From NCBI GenBank assembly GCA_036725345.1, contig DAIMEJ010000001.1, positions 124,001 to 188,000 on the forward strand: 64,000 nucleotides of DNA. The letters run 5' to 3'. Position numbers and translations under genes: made by a program. A model generated the notes under the pieces. It was not told the DNA's origin. It did no database searches and worked only from the letters and a program-made list of their open reading frames with translations. This DNA comes from JAPLJU01 sp036725345. GTDB taxonomy: Bacteria; Desulfobacterota; Syntrophia; Syntrophales; UBA2192. Shown in pieces: positions 50,453 through 58,161 of this stretch (positions within the stretch are counted from its first letter, which is position 1; each line of letters begins with the position of its first letter).

Positions 50453-52012
50453 TCAGCTCTGCTTCAGGCCGTATTTCTCCCATCTGGACCGGAGTGCTTT
50501 TTCGCTCATCCCGAGCAGTCTCGAGGCTTTTGACACGACGTTATTCGTTTTCGCCATGGCTTTTTTAATCATCGCTTTCTCGAGGTCCTCGAAATCGATA
50601 CCGCCGTCGGGAATGTCGAAATCAAGAACAGGCGCTTCGGGGTTGTCGGCCGGGGGCGCGTCGAGGTTGAATTTTTCCCACCGGTACCAGAAGGTCTTAT
50701 AGGTCATGCCCAGCAGCCTGGCCGCACGGGCGACGACGTGATCCGCTTTCTTCATGGCCTTTTTCAATACAGCCTTCTCCAATGCCTCGAAGGAAAGACC
50801 CTCATCGGGCAATTCGAGGTCCAGAATGCCCTTGTGCTGCGGTCCACCCGTCAATTCGTCCCGGATGTCCTGAAGAGAGATCGTTTCGGTGTCGCACATG
50901 AGGACCGCTTTTTCGATCACCGATTGCAGCTGCCGGATGTTGCCGGGCCACTGGAAGTCCGCCAGGGCCTTGGAGGCCTGTTCATCGATTCTGCGAACAT
51001 TTTTTTTGAACTCGTGATTGAATTTCTGCAGGAAGAACTGGGCGAGGTCGAGGATGTCCTCCCGCCGTTCGCGCAGCGGCGGCAATTCGATGGTGACGAC
51101 CTTCAGGCGGTAGAAGAGGTCCTCCCTGAAAGTGTTGTCCTGCATGAGTCTTTCGAGATCCCTGTTCGTGGCGGCGATGATCCGGACATCGACCTTGATG
51201 GAGTCTCTGCCGCCCAGTCTTCTCACCTCCCTTTCCTGGAGGACCCGGAGGATCTTGGACTGCGTCAGGGGCGGCAGGTCTCCCACTTCGTCGAGAAGGA
51301 TGGTACCGCCGTTGGTGGCCTCAAAGAGGCCTATCTTCCGGGAAGTGGCGCCGGTAAAAGCGCCGGGCTCATAACCGAAGAGTTCGCTTTCGAGCAGGGT
51401 TTCAGGTATGGCGGCGCAGTTGATGGCTGTGAAAGATTTCGCCGCGCGGGGGCTGTTGAAATGTATTGCACGGGCGATCAGTTCCTTGCCCGTTCCACTC
51501 TCCCCGAGGATGAGAACCGTCGCGGAGCTGTTCGAGACCTTCTTGATGACCCGGATGACGTCCTGGACCGCCTTTGATTTGCCGACGATGCCCTCGATTT
51601 TGAATTTGTCCATGAGGGCCTGCTGAAGTTCCAGATTTTTCCGAAGCAGTTCCGTCCGTTCCAAAGCCCGGCGGACTGTCATGATGACCACGTCCCTGTC
51701 GAGGGGCTTCGTCATGTAGTCGAAGGCCCCCTTCTTCATGGCATCCACGGCCGAGTCGATAGTGCCGAAGGCCGTCATGATGAGAACGGTCGGGGGTTCT
51801 TCCCTGGCCATCAATCGCTCCAAGAGCTCGATGCCGTCCATTCTCTTCATCTTCAAATCGGTCAGGACCACGTCGGGGCTGTATGTTTTGGCGAGTTTGA
51901 GGGCTTCTTCGCCGGAAGATGCGGTCAGGGCTTCGTATCCCGCGTCCGTCAGGATGGTTTGCAGAATGTCCCTCTGAAGGGGTTCGTCGTCGACAACAAG
52001 AATCACGGCCAT
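50453..52012 (-). CDS. Sigma-54-dependent NtrC-family response regulator with tandem HTH domains
   Basis: A 519-residue regulator: receiver (VVDDEP, phospho-Asp in VVLTDLKMKRMDG, Lys in TKP), AAA+ domain (Walker A ILGESGTGKE about 174, GAFTGATSRK sigma-54 contact loop about 228, LLDEVGDLP Walker B, ATNRD arginine finger), then two Fis-type helix-turn-helix units of 58 residues each (396-453 and 462-519) that share 30 identical positions and are joined by PADNPEAP. Normal NtrC proteins have one. It lies 38 bases after a sensor kinase gene, its probable partner. Confidence 0.95.
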   Translation of the reverse strand: MAVILVVDDEPLQRDILQTILTDAGYEALTASSGEEALKLAKTYSPDVVLTDLKMKRMDGIELLERLMAREEPPTVLIMTAFGTIDSAVDAMKKGAFDYMTKPLDRDVVIMTVRRALERTELLRKNLELQQALMDKFKIEGIVGKSKAVQDVIRVIKKVSNSSATVLILGESGTGKELIARAIHFNSPRAAKSFTAINCAAIPETLLESELFGYEPGAFTGATSRKIGLFEATNGGTILLDEVGDLPPLTQSKILRVLQEREVRRLGGRDSIKVDVRIIAATNRDLERLMQDNTFREDLFYRLKVVTIELPPLRERREDILDLAQFFLQKFNHEFKKNVRRIDEQASKALADFQWPGNIRQLQSVIEKAVLMCDTETISLQDIRDELTGGPQHKGILDLELPDEGLSFEALEKAVLKKAMKKADHVVARAARLLGMTYKTFWYRWEKFNLDAPPADNPEAPVLDFDIPDGGIDFEDLEKAMIKKAMAKTNNVVSKASRLLGMSEKALRSRWEKYGLKQS

Positions 52013-52050
52013 AAGGTTCTGAATGATCCTCCGGTACGTAAACGGAAAAA

Positions 52051-53481
52051 TCAGTTGCCCGCGAGCGGGAAAGTGATGGAGACTTCGCTTCCCCGGCCCT
52101 CCGTGCTCAGGAAAACAATCTTGCCGCCATGTTCTTCGATGACCCTCTTGGTGATGGCAAGGCCCAGTCCGAGACCGTCGCTCTTTGTGGTGAAGAAAGG
52201 TTCGAAGATTTTTTCGAGGTTCTCTCTCGGAACACCCGAACCCGTGTCGGTGATCTGCAGGCTGAATTTACCGTTGCGTTTCGCCGTTTTGAACGCCAGG
52301 GTGCCGCCCTCGGGCATGGCCTGAAAGGCATTGGTCACGATGTTGAAGAGGCAGGTCTTCATCAGGTCGAAGTCGAGCATCAGTGCCGGGAGAAAATCGT
52401 ATTTTTCCGCAATGTGGATGTGCTCGCTTTCCGCCTTGGCCTTTATGATTTCCACGATGTGCGCGAGCAGTTCCTTCGTGTCGACGCGCTGCAGGTTCAG
52501 GCGGAGGGGCTTCCCGTAGTCCAGAAAGTCGCTGACAAGCTTGTCGAGTCTGTGGACCTCCTGCTTCATGGAGGAGATCAGGCTCTCGAAATTTTTCTTC
52601 TGTGCCTCGTTTGCGGGGTAATATTTTTCCTTGAGATGGTCGATGGAGAGACTGATGTAATTCAGGGGATTGCGGATTTCATGAGCGATTCCCCGGGCGA
52701 GCTGCCCGACGGCGGAGAGGTGTTCCGCCTCCCGGAGCCTTTCCTCGAGCCGTTTCTCTTCCTGGAGCTTTCGCACCATGTAGTTGAAACTTTCGTTGAG
52801 TTCCCCGATCTCGTCCTTCCGGTCCATCGGCAGATTCTGGTCGAGATCGCCGGAGGCGACCTTCTTCGCGGCCTCGACCACGTTGTGAATGGGTTCCGTG
52901 TATCGCAGGGCCAGGAAGATGGAGAGGGCGATTCCCAGGGCGAAAACGAGCAGGGTGGCCCCGATCCGCTTGAGCGCGTTGATTTTGAGCTGCTCGGAGA
53001 AATTTTCGGCATTGATCTGCAGGTGGACGTAGCCGTAATGGGCTCCACCTGCGATGACGGGGATGATGACGTTATAGGTTTTGCCCTCCTCGTCCACGGC
53101 CCTTTCGCCAAGCTCGGCTTTGATGATCAGCTCCTTTTTCCTGGGGCTGACAGGGCTGCCCACGCTCTTGGGATTGGTGCTCGCGATGATTTCCTCTTTG
53201 TTGCTGATGATGGAAATTTCCTGGATGCCTTTGGACTTCAGGGATTTGAGATACTGTCTCAACCGCATCTCATCGGTCAAACCGCTGGTCGTGACCTCTT
53301 CGACGCCGACCTGGATCGCCTGCGTCAGTTCGACGATCTGCGTTTCAAACTGCTTTTCCAGCGCGCGCTCGGACTGCACGTAAATGATAAAGAGGACCGA
53401 GAGGGACAGGGCGCTCAGGCAAAGCATCATGAAGACGAGCTTCTTGTTGAGCGACAGATTCAGGAAGAATTTCTTGAACAT
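52051..53481 (-). CDS. Membrane sensor histidine kinase (NtrB-like)
   Basis: A 476-residue kinase: N-terminal helix (about 10-32), periplasmic sensor domain (about 35-170) of unclear type, second helix, HAMP domain (about 200-250), HisKA with phospho-His in IAHEIRNPLNYIS (about 276), and HATPase domain with NIVTNAFQAMPEGG, DTGSGVP, FFTTKSDGLGLGLA. The ATG at 53481 is used rather than a TTG at 53490. It pairs with the sigma-54 regulator downstream. The stimulus is unknown. Confidence 0.93.
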   Translation of the reverse strand: MFKKFFLNLSLNKKLVFMMLCLSALSLSVLFIIYVQSERALEKQFETQIVELTQAIQVGVEEVTTSGLTDEMRLRQYLKSLKSKGIQEISIISNKEEIIASTNPKSVGSPVSPRKKELIIKAELGERAVDEEGKTYNVIIPVIAGGAHYGYVHLQINAENFSEQLKINALKRIGATLLVFALGIALSIFLALRYTEPIHNVVEAAKKVASGDLDQNLPMDRKDEIGELNESFNYMVRKLQEEKRLEERLREAEHLSAVGQLARGIAHEIRNPLNYISLSIDHLKEKYYPANEAQKKNFESLISSMKQEVHRLDKLVSDFLDYGKPLRLNLQRVDTKELLAHIVEIIKAKAESEHIHIAEKYDFLPALMLDFDLMKTCLFNIVTNAFQAMPEGGTLAFKTAKRNGKFSLQITDTGSGVPRENLEKIFEPFFTTKSDGLGLGLAITKRVIEEHGGKIVFLSTEGRGSEVSITFPLAGN

Positions 53482-53702
53482 GGTCCCCAAGTCCAGGGCT
53501 GAAAGTGCCCGGAAGAATTTGTGCGTCGAGCTTCTTTAGCACCAAAAAGGGAGGCTGTCAATTGCGGTAAAAGAAGGGCAAGTGGCCGATCACGCTGGGT
53601 TTTGACGGATGGAGCCAAACGTATCCGGGCGAGAGGTTCCCAGGTGATTCGACAGAAGGAACGCAATTTCGAAACGCTGGAGCCCGGCATTCTTTTCAGT
53701 GT

Positions 53703-53732
53703 TTGACAGGGACAGAACGCATTATCTATAAT
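53703..53732 (+). promoter_or_regulatory. Strong housekeeping-type promoter
   Basis: TTGACA (53703-53708) and a perfect TATAAT (53727-53732), separated by 18 bases, in the 332-base gap between the divergent sensor kinase and YihY-fusion genes. It would start transcription near 53739, giving the YihY-cNMP mRNA a leader of about 75 bases. No other feature is seen in this gap. Confidence 0.8.
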
Positions 53733-53813
53733 CCTTCTCGCCTTGCGAAAGCATCGGGGTGAGGGCTTTCCCTCATCGGCACCGTCAAATATTTTTTTAC
53801 ACGAGTTGAAGGC

Positions 53814-55085
53814 ATGTACGGCAGGATCAAAAGGCTGATCGATGATCCCGAAGAGAAGTTCGGATACCCGTACATCATCCTTCGGGAGTCCCTCAAGTCT
53901 TTCAAGCGGAACAATGGCCTGGAGACATCGGCCACCCTGGCCTTTTTCGGCTTTTTTTCCCTTATCCCGCTTCTGATTCTCATCGTTTACATCCTCAGTA
54001 ACGTGGTTCTGTCCTCCCAGGCGGCCGCGAAGGGGATCGAACAGCTGACCGGGCAGATCTTTCCCGCCTACCACAAGGTCCTGCTGAGGGAGGTCTATAC
54101 CGTGGCAAGGCAGAGGACATGGGGCTTTCTCAGCCTCATCGCGCTCTTCTGGGCGGTGACGCCGCTGGCATCGTCCCTGCGCTATGCCTTCCTGAGAATT
54201 TTCAAGGAAGAGTGGGATGCGCCTTACTGGAAGAACAAACTGGTCAATGCCTTCGCCGTTTTCATCATCCTCGTTCTTTTTATCGGCGTGATTCTGAGCG
54301 AGGTCTTCTACGCCTCCCTCGTGACGCCCTACGCGAAGCAATCCGGTTTTCTCCTCCGTGTTTTCAACTTCATCGCGGCGCCCGTTTTGACCACCCTGGT
54401 CATCGCGCTCTTCTATCTCATCTTCTGCCCCGTGAAGCTGAAGTTCACGAACCTCATGGCCGGTTCGTTCATCACAGCCGCGCTGTGGCTGACGACGAAA
54501 CCCGTCTTCCTGCTCTTTCTGAAGATCAACCCCAACTACGGGGTCGCCTTCGGTTCCCTGAAGGCGATCTTCATCCTCATCATCTGGGTGTACTATCAGT
54601 TTGTCGTCATTCTTTTCGGAATGGAGATCATGGCCAATATCCGAAGGCGGGAAGCCCTGCTTCTCTCCGGACTTCTTCAGAAATCAACGGTGCCGAAAAA
54701 AGGGCCGGGGAAGATCATGGATCGATTTGCCAGGTCCTACAGCCGGGGAGAGGTCGTCTGCAGGGAAGGGGAGGAAGGCGTGGATATGTATTACGTCCTG
54801 AGCGGGACCGTGGAGATCCGGAGGAAAGACAAGTCACTGCGGGTGATGAAAGAGGGGGAGTATTTCGGGGAGATGGCCATGCTGATCCGTACGCCGAGGA
54901 CGGCAACCGCCATTGCCCTGGAGGATGACACGCGCCTCATCAGGATAGGGGAAGATAATTTCGAAACCATCCTGCGGGAAAATCCCAAGATCGTCCATTC
55001 CATCCTGAAAGAAATGGCGGAGCGGGTGAAAAAAACAAACGAACTGCTCGAGGATTTTGAACGGGAGAAGGGCGCTCGGGGTTGA
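53814..55085 (+). CDS. YihY/BrkB-family membrane protein fused to a cyclic-nucleotide-binding domain
   Basis: A 423-residue protein. Residues about 1-280 match the YihY/UPF0761 family: LKSFKRNNGLETSATLAFFGFFSLIPLLIL, a second helix near 105, and three to four more helices ending YYQFVVILFGMEI. From about 300 a cyclic-nucleotide-binding domain follows: FARSYSRGEVVCREGEEGVDMYYVLSGTVEIRR, the phosphate cassette FGEMAMLIRTPRTATA, and the closing helix. The cassette Arg that binds cyclic nucleotide phosphate is present. This pairing is uncommon. YihY relatives were once thought to be RNase BN but are membrane proteins of unsettled function. Confidence 0.88.
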   Translation: MYGRIKRLIDDPEEKFGYPYIILRESLKSFKRNNGLETSATLAFFGFFSLIPLLILIVYILSNVVLSSQAAAKGIEQLTGQIFPAYHKVLLREVYTVARQRTWGFLSLIALFWAVTPLASSLRYAFLRIFKEEWDAPYWKNKLVNAFAVFIILVLFIGVILSEVFYASLVTPYAKQSGFLLRVFNFIAAPVLTTLVIALFYLIFCPVKLKFTNLMAGSFITAALWLTTKPVFLLFLKINPNYGVAFGSLKAIFILIIWVYYQFVVILFGMEIMANIRRREALLLSGLLQKSTVPKKGPGKIMDRFARSYSRGEVVCREGEEGVDMYYVLSGTVEIRRKDKSLRVMKEGEYFGEMAMLIRTPRTATAIALEDDTRLIRIGEDNFETILRENPKIVHSILKEMAERVKKTNELLEDFEREKGARG

Positions 55086-55146
55086 AAAACGGCCCGGCCC
55101 GGGGGGCCGGGACCGGACAAATAAACATCAGAGTGGAGCAAGAGAA

Positions 55147-55479
55147 ATGAAGATCGCCGTATCGTCAACGGGGCCGGATCTGACGGATCTCGTGGATCCG
55201 CGCTTCGGGAGGTGCCCGTTCTATGTCTTCGTGGACATGGAGACGAAAAAGTCCCAGGCCGTTGAAAACACGGCCCGTACCCATTGAGTGACCCGGGGAA
55301 CGGCTACCGGGAATCTCGTAGCCGGACATCGGGTGGACGTGGTTCTCACGGGGCACATCGGGCGCAAGGCCATGACGGCGCTTCAGGCGGCGGGGGTGAA
55401 GATATACGTCGGCGCCTCGGGACCTGTGACATCGGCCATCGCCGCTTTCCATGAAGGCAAACTCGAAGAAAAACTCTGA
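55147..55479 (+). CDS. NifX/NifB-like protein interrupted by in-frame UGA (possible selenoprotein or pseudogene)
   Basis: One reading frame of 110 codons that starts MKIAVSSTGPDLTDLVDPRFGRCPFYVFVD, the start of a dinitrogenase iron-molybdenum cofactor-biosynthesis (NifX/NifB C-domain) protein, and ends with the family's VVLTGHIGRKAMTALQAAGVKIYVGASG. A TGA stands in frame at codon 47 (55285-55287), and translation would otherwise end there. A 7-bp hairpin (CGGCTAC 55301-55307 with GTAGCCG 55318-55324, 10-base loop with G at its second position) begins 13 bases after the TGA. This fits the loose bacterial SECIS rules. Alternatives are a nonsense or frameshift pseudogene or a sequence error. GGAG precedes the ATG. 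Confidence 0.55.
55288..55324 (+). promoter_or_regulatory. SECIS-like hairpin after in-frame UGA
   Basis: The stem CGGCTAC/GTAGCCG encloses the loop CGGGAATCTC. There are 20 bases between the UGA and the apical loop, within the 16-37 expected for bacterial elements, with a G in the first two loop bases. A competing weaker stem (CCCGG/CCGGG) overlaps. Sequence alone cannot prove function. Confidence 0.4.
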
Positions 55480-55494
55480 TATCTGCAAATAGAG

Positions 55495-55532
55495 AAACCC
55501 CGTTCGTTGCAGGGATGTACGGGGTCTTTTTG
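55495..55532 (+). terminator. Terminator after the NifX-like gene
   Basis: ACCCCGT (55497-55503) pairs with ACGGGGT (55519-55525), followed by CTTTTTG. A short GCCT-containing seven-base tandem repeat follows (GCCT at 55538, 55545, 55552 and 55559). Confidence 0.75.
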
Positions 55533-55577
55533 TCTTAGCCTTTAGCCTGATGCCTGACGCCTGCGGCCGCAAGGCCG

Positions 55578-56393
55578 CTAGAAGGAATGCTCCGGACCGG
55601 GGAAAAGCCCCGAACGGACCTCCTGGACGTATTGCTCCACGGAGGCCTTGATCTCGACATTCAGGTTCGCGTACTTTTTGACGAACTTCGGTGTGAAGCG
55701 CTCGAACAGCCCCAGCATGTCGTTGACGACGAGAACCTGCCCGTCACAGTGAATACCTGCGCCGATGCCGATGGTCGGGATTTGAAGGGATTCCGTGATA
55801 TCCCTCGCAAGTCCGGCGGGAACGCATTCCAGAACGAGGGCAAAGGCACCCGCCTCCTCGAGGATCTTGGCGTCCCTTATGATCTTCCGCGCTGCCACTG
55901 CCTCCTTGCCCTGTACCTTGTATCCGCCGAGCTGGTGCACCGACTGAGGTGTCAAACCGAGATGAGCCATCACGGGGATACCCGCCTGTGAGATCCTATG
56001 GGTGACTTCGGCCACCTCCTCGCCCCCCTCCAGCTTCACGCCCTGGGCCATGCCTTCCTTCAGAAAACGGCCGGCGTTTTCGACGGCCTTCGCGACGGAG
56101 GATTGATAGGACAGGAAGGGCATGTCGCCAATGACCATCGCCCGTTTGGTTCCCCTGGCCACCGCCTGCGTGTGCCGAATCATGTCGTCCATGGTCACGG
56201 GGATGGTGCTCTCGTAACCCAGGACGACCATGGCGAGGGAATCGCCCACCAGCAGGAGGTCCACGCCCGCCTGATCGAGCAAGGATGCCGTGGAGAAGTC
56301 ATAGGCCGTCAGCATGGTGATCTTTTCTTTTTTCTGCTTCATCTGCCGGACGACGGCGGTCGTGACACTCGTGATCTTGCTCTGCGTGCTCAT
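55578..56393 (-). CDS. panB: Ketopantoate hydroxymethyltransferase
   Basis: A 271-residue (beta/alpha)8 enzyme that adds a hydroxymethyl group from methylene-tetrahydrofolate to 2-ketoisovalerate. ITMLTAYDFSTASLLDQAGVDLLLVGDSLAMVVLGYEST contains the signature and metal ligand Asp; VKLEGGEEVAEV and HLGLTPQSV follow. Its start overlaps the DUF2520 gene stop as ATGA, so the two are co-translated. panC and panD lie in a separate operon at 32.5 kb. Confidence 0.96.
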   Translation of the reverse strand: MSTQSKITSVTTAVVRQMKQKKEKITMLTAYDFSTASLLDQAGVDLLLVGDSLAMVVLGYESTIPVTMDDMIRHTQAVARGTKRAMVIGDMPFLSYQSSVAKAVENAGRFLKEGMAQGVKLEGGEEVAEVTHRISQAGIPVMAHLGLTPQSVHQLGGYKVQGKEAVAARKIIRDAKILEEAGAFALVLECVPAGLARDITESLQIPTIGIGAGIHCDGQVLVVNDMLGLFERFTPKFVKKYANLNVEIKASVEQYVQEVRSGLFPGPEHSF

Positions 56394-57292
56394 TTTGATC
56401 TCCCTCCTGCCAGAAGCATTTTAATTTCATGGGCCCTCTCCGGTGAGAGAGTCCCTTTCTTGACGCCCAGATCGGCTGTCTGAAGACCCATGGTCCTGTA
56501 AAGGGTATCGAGTTCGGGGAACTTCCCGGCAAAAGCCTCGAGGTGCCTCTTCAGCGTGCCGATATCACCGCGGGATATGGGGCCCGTCAGTGAATGAACG
56601 GTCCCCTGCGACTCGATGTTTTGGAGGGTCCCCCGGACCAGGGGCCAGAAGACCTTCAGGGCATCGTCCTGGCTGAGACCGATCCTCCGGTAGATACCCT
56701 CGGTAAGATGCATCAGGGTGACGAGATAGTTGGAGGCCATGCAGGCCGCGGCATGGTAAAGAGGTTTGTCCTCATCGGCGATGATGAAGGCCTTCCCGCC
56801 AAGGTCCCGGACGACCTGAAGGGCCCACGCCTCGATTTCCACATCGGCGGTGACGCCGAAAGCACTGCCGGGGATATTCCGGATGGCGTTTTGGACATCG
56901 GCGAAGGACTGCATTGGGTGGATGCAGGCCACGGAGGCCCCCGCCTTCCTGGCCGACCCGAGGACATCAAGCCCGCAGGCTCCGCTCATGTGAACGACCT
57001 TCTTCCCCGGGCCGACAGACCCTCCCCGGGTGATTTTCTCGCAGACAGGGGCGATGGCGTCATCCACGGTGGTGATCAGGATGATCCGCCCCCTTCCGGC
57101 CGCCTCCGTGTAGTCCGCCAGCATGGCTCCACCGGTGAATTCGACCCCGCTTCGCGCGGACTCGATGGGGAGGGCTGACACAGCGGCAATGGGGTAACCC
57201 GCCTTGCGAAGGAAAAAGCCCACGGCCGTACCCACTTTACCGAGGCCTAGAATGGTGACGGCATCCTTTGCGTTTTTTGAAAGGTCTGTCAT
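56390..57292 (-). CDS. Rossmann-fold/DUF2520 oxidoreductase, candidate ketopantoate reductase
   Basis: A 300-residue two-domain protein. The N-terminal NAD(P) fold has VTILGLGKVGTAVGFFLRKAGYPI (about 12-35) and ILITTVDDAI; the C-terminal DUF2520 domain has HPMQSF, KPLYHAAACMASNYLVTL and PLVRGTLQNI. ATG 57292 has a good AGGGAGA site. Co-translation with panB suggests it supplies the otherwise missing ketopantoate reductase step (panE is absent here). DUF2520-type PanG reductases have been described in other bacteria; that this one is functional is an inference. Confidence 0.82.
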   Translation of the reverse strand: MTDLSKNAKDAVTILGLGKVGTAVGFFLRKAGYPIAAVSALPIESARSGVEFTGGAMLADYTEAAGRGRIILITTVDDAIAPVCEKITRGGSVGPGKKVVHMSGACGLDVLGSARKAGASVACIHPMQSFADVQNAIRNIPGSAFGVTADVEIEAWALQVVRDLGGKAFIIADEDKPLYHAAACMASNYLVTLMHLTEGIYRRIGLSQDDALKVFWPLVRGTLQNIESQGTVHSLTGPISRGDIGTLKRHLEAFAGKFPELDTLYRTMGLQTADLGVKKGTLSPERAHEIKMLLAGGRSK

Positions 57293-57306
57293 CCCTTGTC
57301 TCCCTG

Positions 57307-57341
57307 TAAAAAAGGCCTTCCGGACTTCAGGGAAGGCCTTT
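57307..57341 (-). terminator. Terminator directly upstream of the DUF2520-panB operon
   Basis: On the minus strand AAAGGCCTTCC (57341-57331) pairs with GGAAGGCCTTT (57321-57311), followed by TTTA. It lies between a likely promoter and the first gene, just before the ribosome site. This mirrors the arrangement at panC and suggests attenuation of pantothenate genes. Confidence 0.75.
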
Positions 57342-57380
57342 GAGGCCGGCGTCACTTTGGAACCAGGCAACTGAGTTGGG

Positions 57381-57408
57381 ACTATCACAGACAGGAGAAA
57401 GCCGTCAA
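57381..57408 (-). promoter_or_regulatory. Probable promoter of the DUF2520-panB operon
   Basis: On the minus strand TTGACG (57408-57403) and GATAGT (57386-57381) are spaced by 16 bases. The transcript would start near 57374 and run through the terminator at 57307-57341 before reaching the start codon at 57292. Confidence 0.5.
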
Positions 57409-57516
57409 TAAAAATGAAGTTTCCCTGTCCGGAGGTTCCTTTTGGCCCTTGTAATCCCCGGGGGGATTATATATATTTCTATAAGAATATTAGATTTTTA
57501 CACGACGGGCGTGCTG

Positions 57517-58161
57517 ATGAGAACCGTGGATCTCATGGTCTTTGATTTTGACGGAACCCTGGTGAGTTCAGGCGAGGATATTGCAACCTCAGTGAATTTG
57601 ACGCTCCGGGACCTCGGTCTCGAGGTGCTCGAGAGGGAAAAGGTCATCAGTTTTGTCGGTGACGGCGTCAAAAAACTGATAGAAAGAGCCCTTGGCGAGG
57701 AGCACCGCGACCTCTTTGACAGGGCCCTCGAAATATTCAAGGACTTTTACGCCGAACACCTGCTGGACACGACGGGGCTCTACCCCGGTGTCGAAGAACT
57801 CCTTCGGCATTTCAGCGGCAAACGAAAAGTGATTTTGACGAACAAGAACCGCGCCTTCACGATGACCATCGCGAAGGCACTGGGGCTGGTGGCGCACTTC
57901 GACGACATCGTCGCCGGCGACTCAACCCCTTATCTCAAACCTGACCTTCGGTTGATCCGGCCGCTCATGGCGCGTTTCCGGGCGGAGGCGCACCGCACGG
58001 CCGTGATCGGGGACAGCATGCAGGACATTCTCCTCGCGAGAAACACCGGGGCGATGAGCTGCGCCTTTCTCAACGGTCTGGTCTCTCGCGATATCCTGTT
58101 GCAGTTGAAACCGGATTACACGTTCGAGGTCATCACGGAATTGAAGTCGTATTTCAAATGA
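57517..58161 (+). CDS. gph: Phosphoglycolate phosphatase-like HAD hydrolase
   Basis: A 214-residue HAD IA phosphatase. Motif I LMVFDFDGTLVSSG (about 6-19), motif II ILTNKN (about 108), the Lys in YLKPDLRLI (about 143), and motif IV VIGDSMQDILLARNTG (about 165) are complete. The ATG at 57517 is used; the upstream in-frame region is AT-rich non-coding. The stop overlaps tilS by four bases. Substrate is probably 2-phosphoglycolate or a nucleotide, not proven. Confidence 0.85.
   Translation: MRTVDLMVFDFDGTLVSSGEDIATSVNLTLRDLGLEVLEREKVISFVGDGVKKLIERALGEEHRDLFDRALEIFKDFYAEHLLDTTGLYPGVEELLRHFSGKRKVILTNKNRAFTMTIAKALGLVAHFDDIVAGDSTPYLKPDLRLIRPLMARFRAEAHRTAVIGDSMQDILLARNTGAMSCAFLNGLVSRDILLQLKPDYTFEVITELKSYFK

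Noticed and set aside
52129..53502. A 457-codon plus-strand frame opposite the sensor kinase
   Set aside because: Shadow; the histidine kinase on the minus strand has all catalytic boxes.
55538..55562. Four GCCT units at exact seven-base spacing
   Set aside because: Too short and GC-biased to be called a functional repeat; probably chance or a decayed terminator region.
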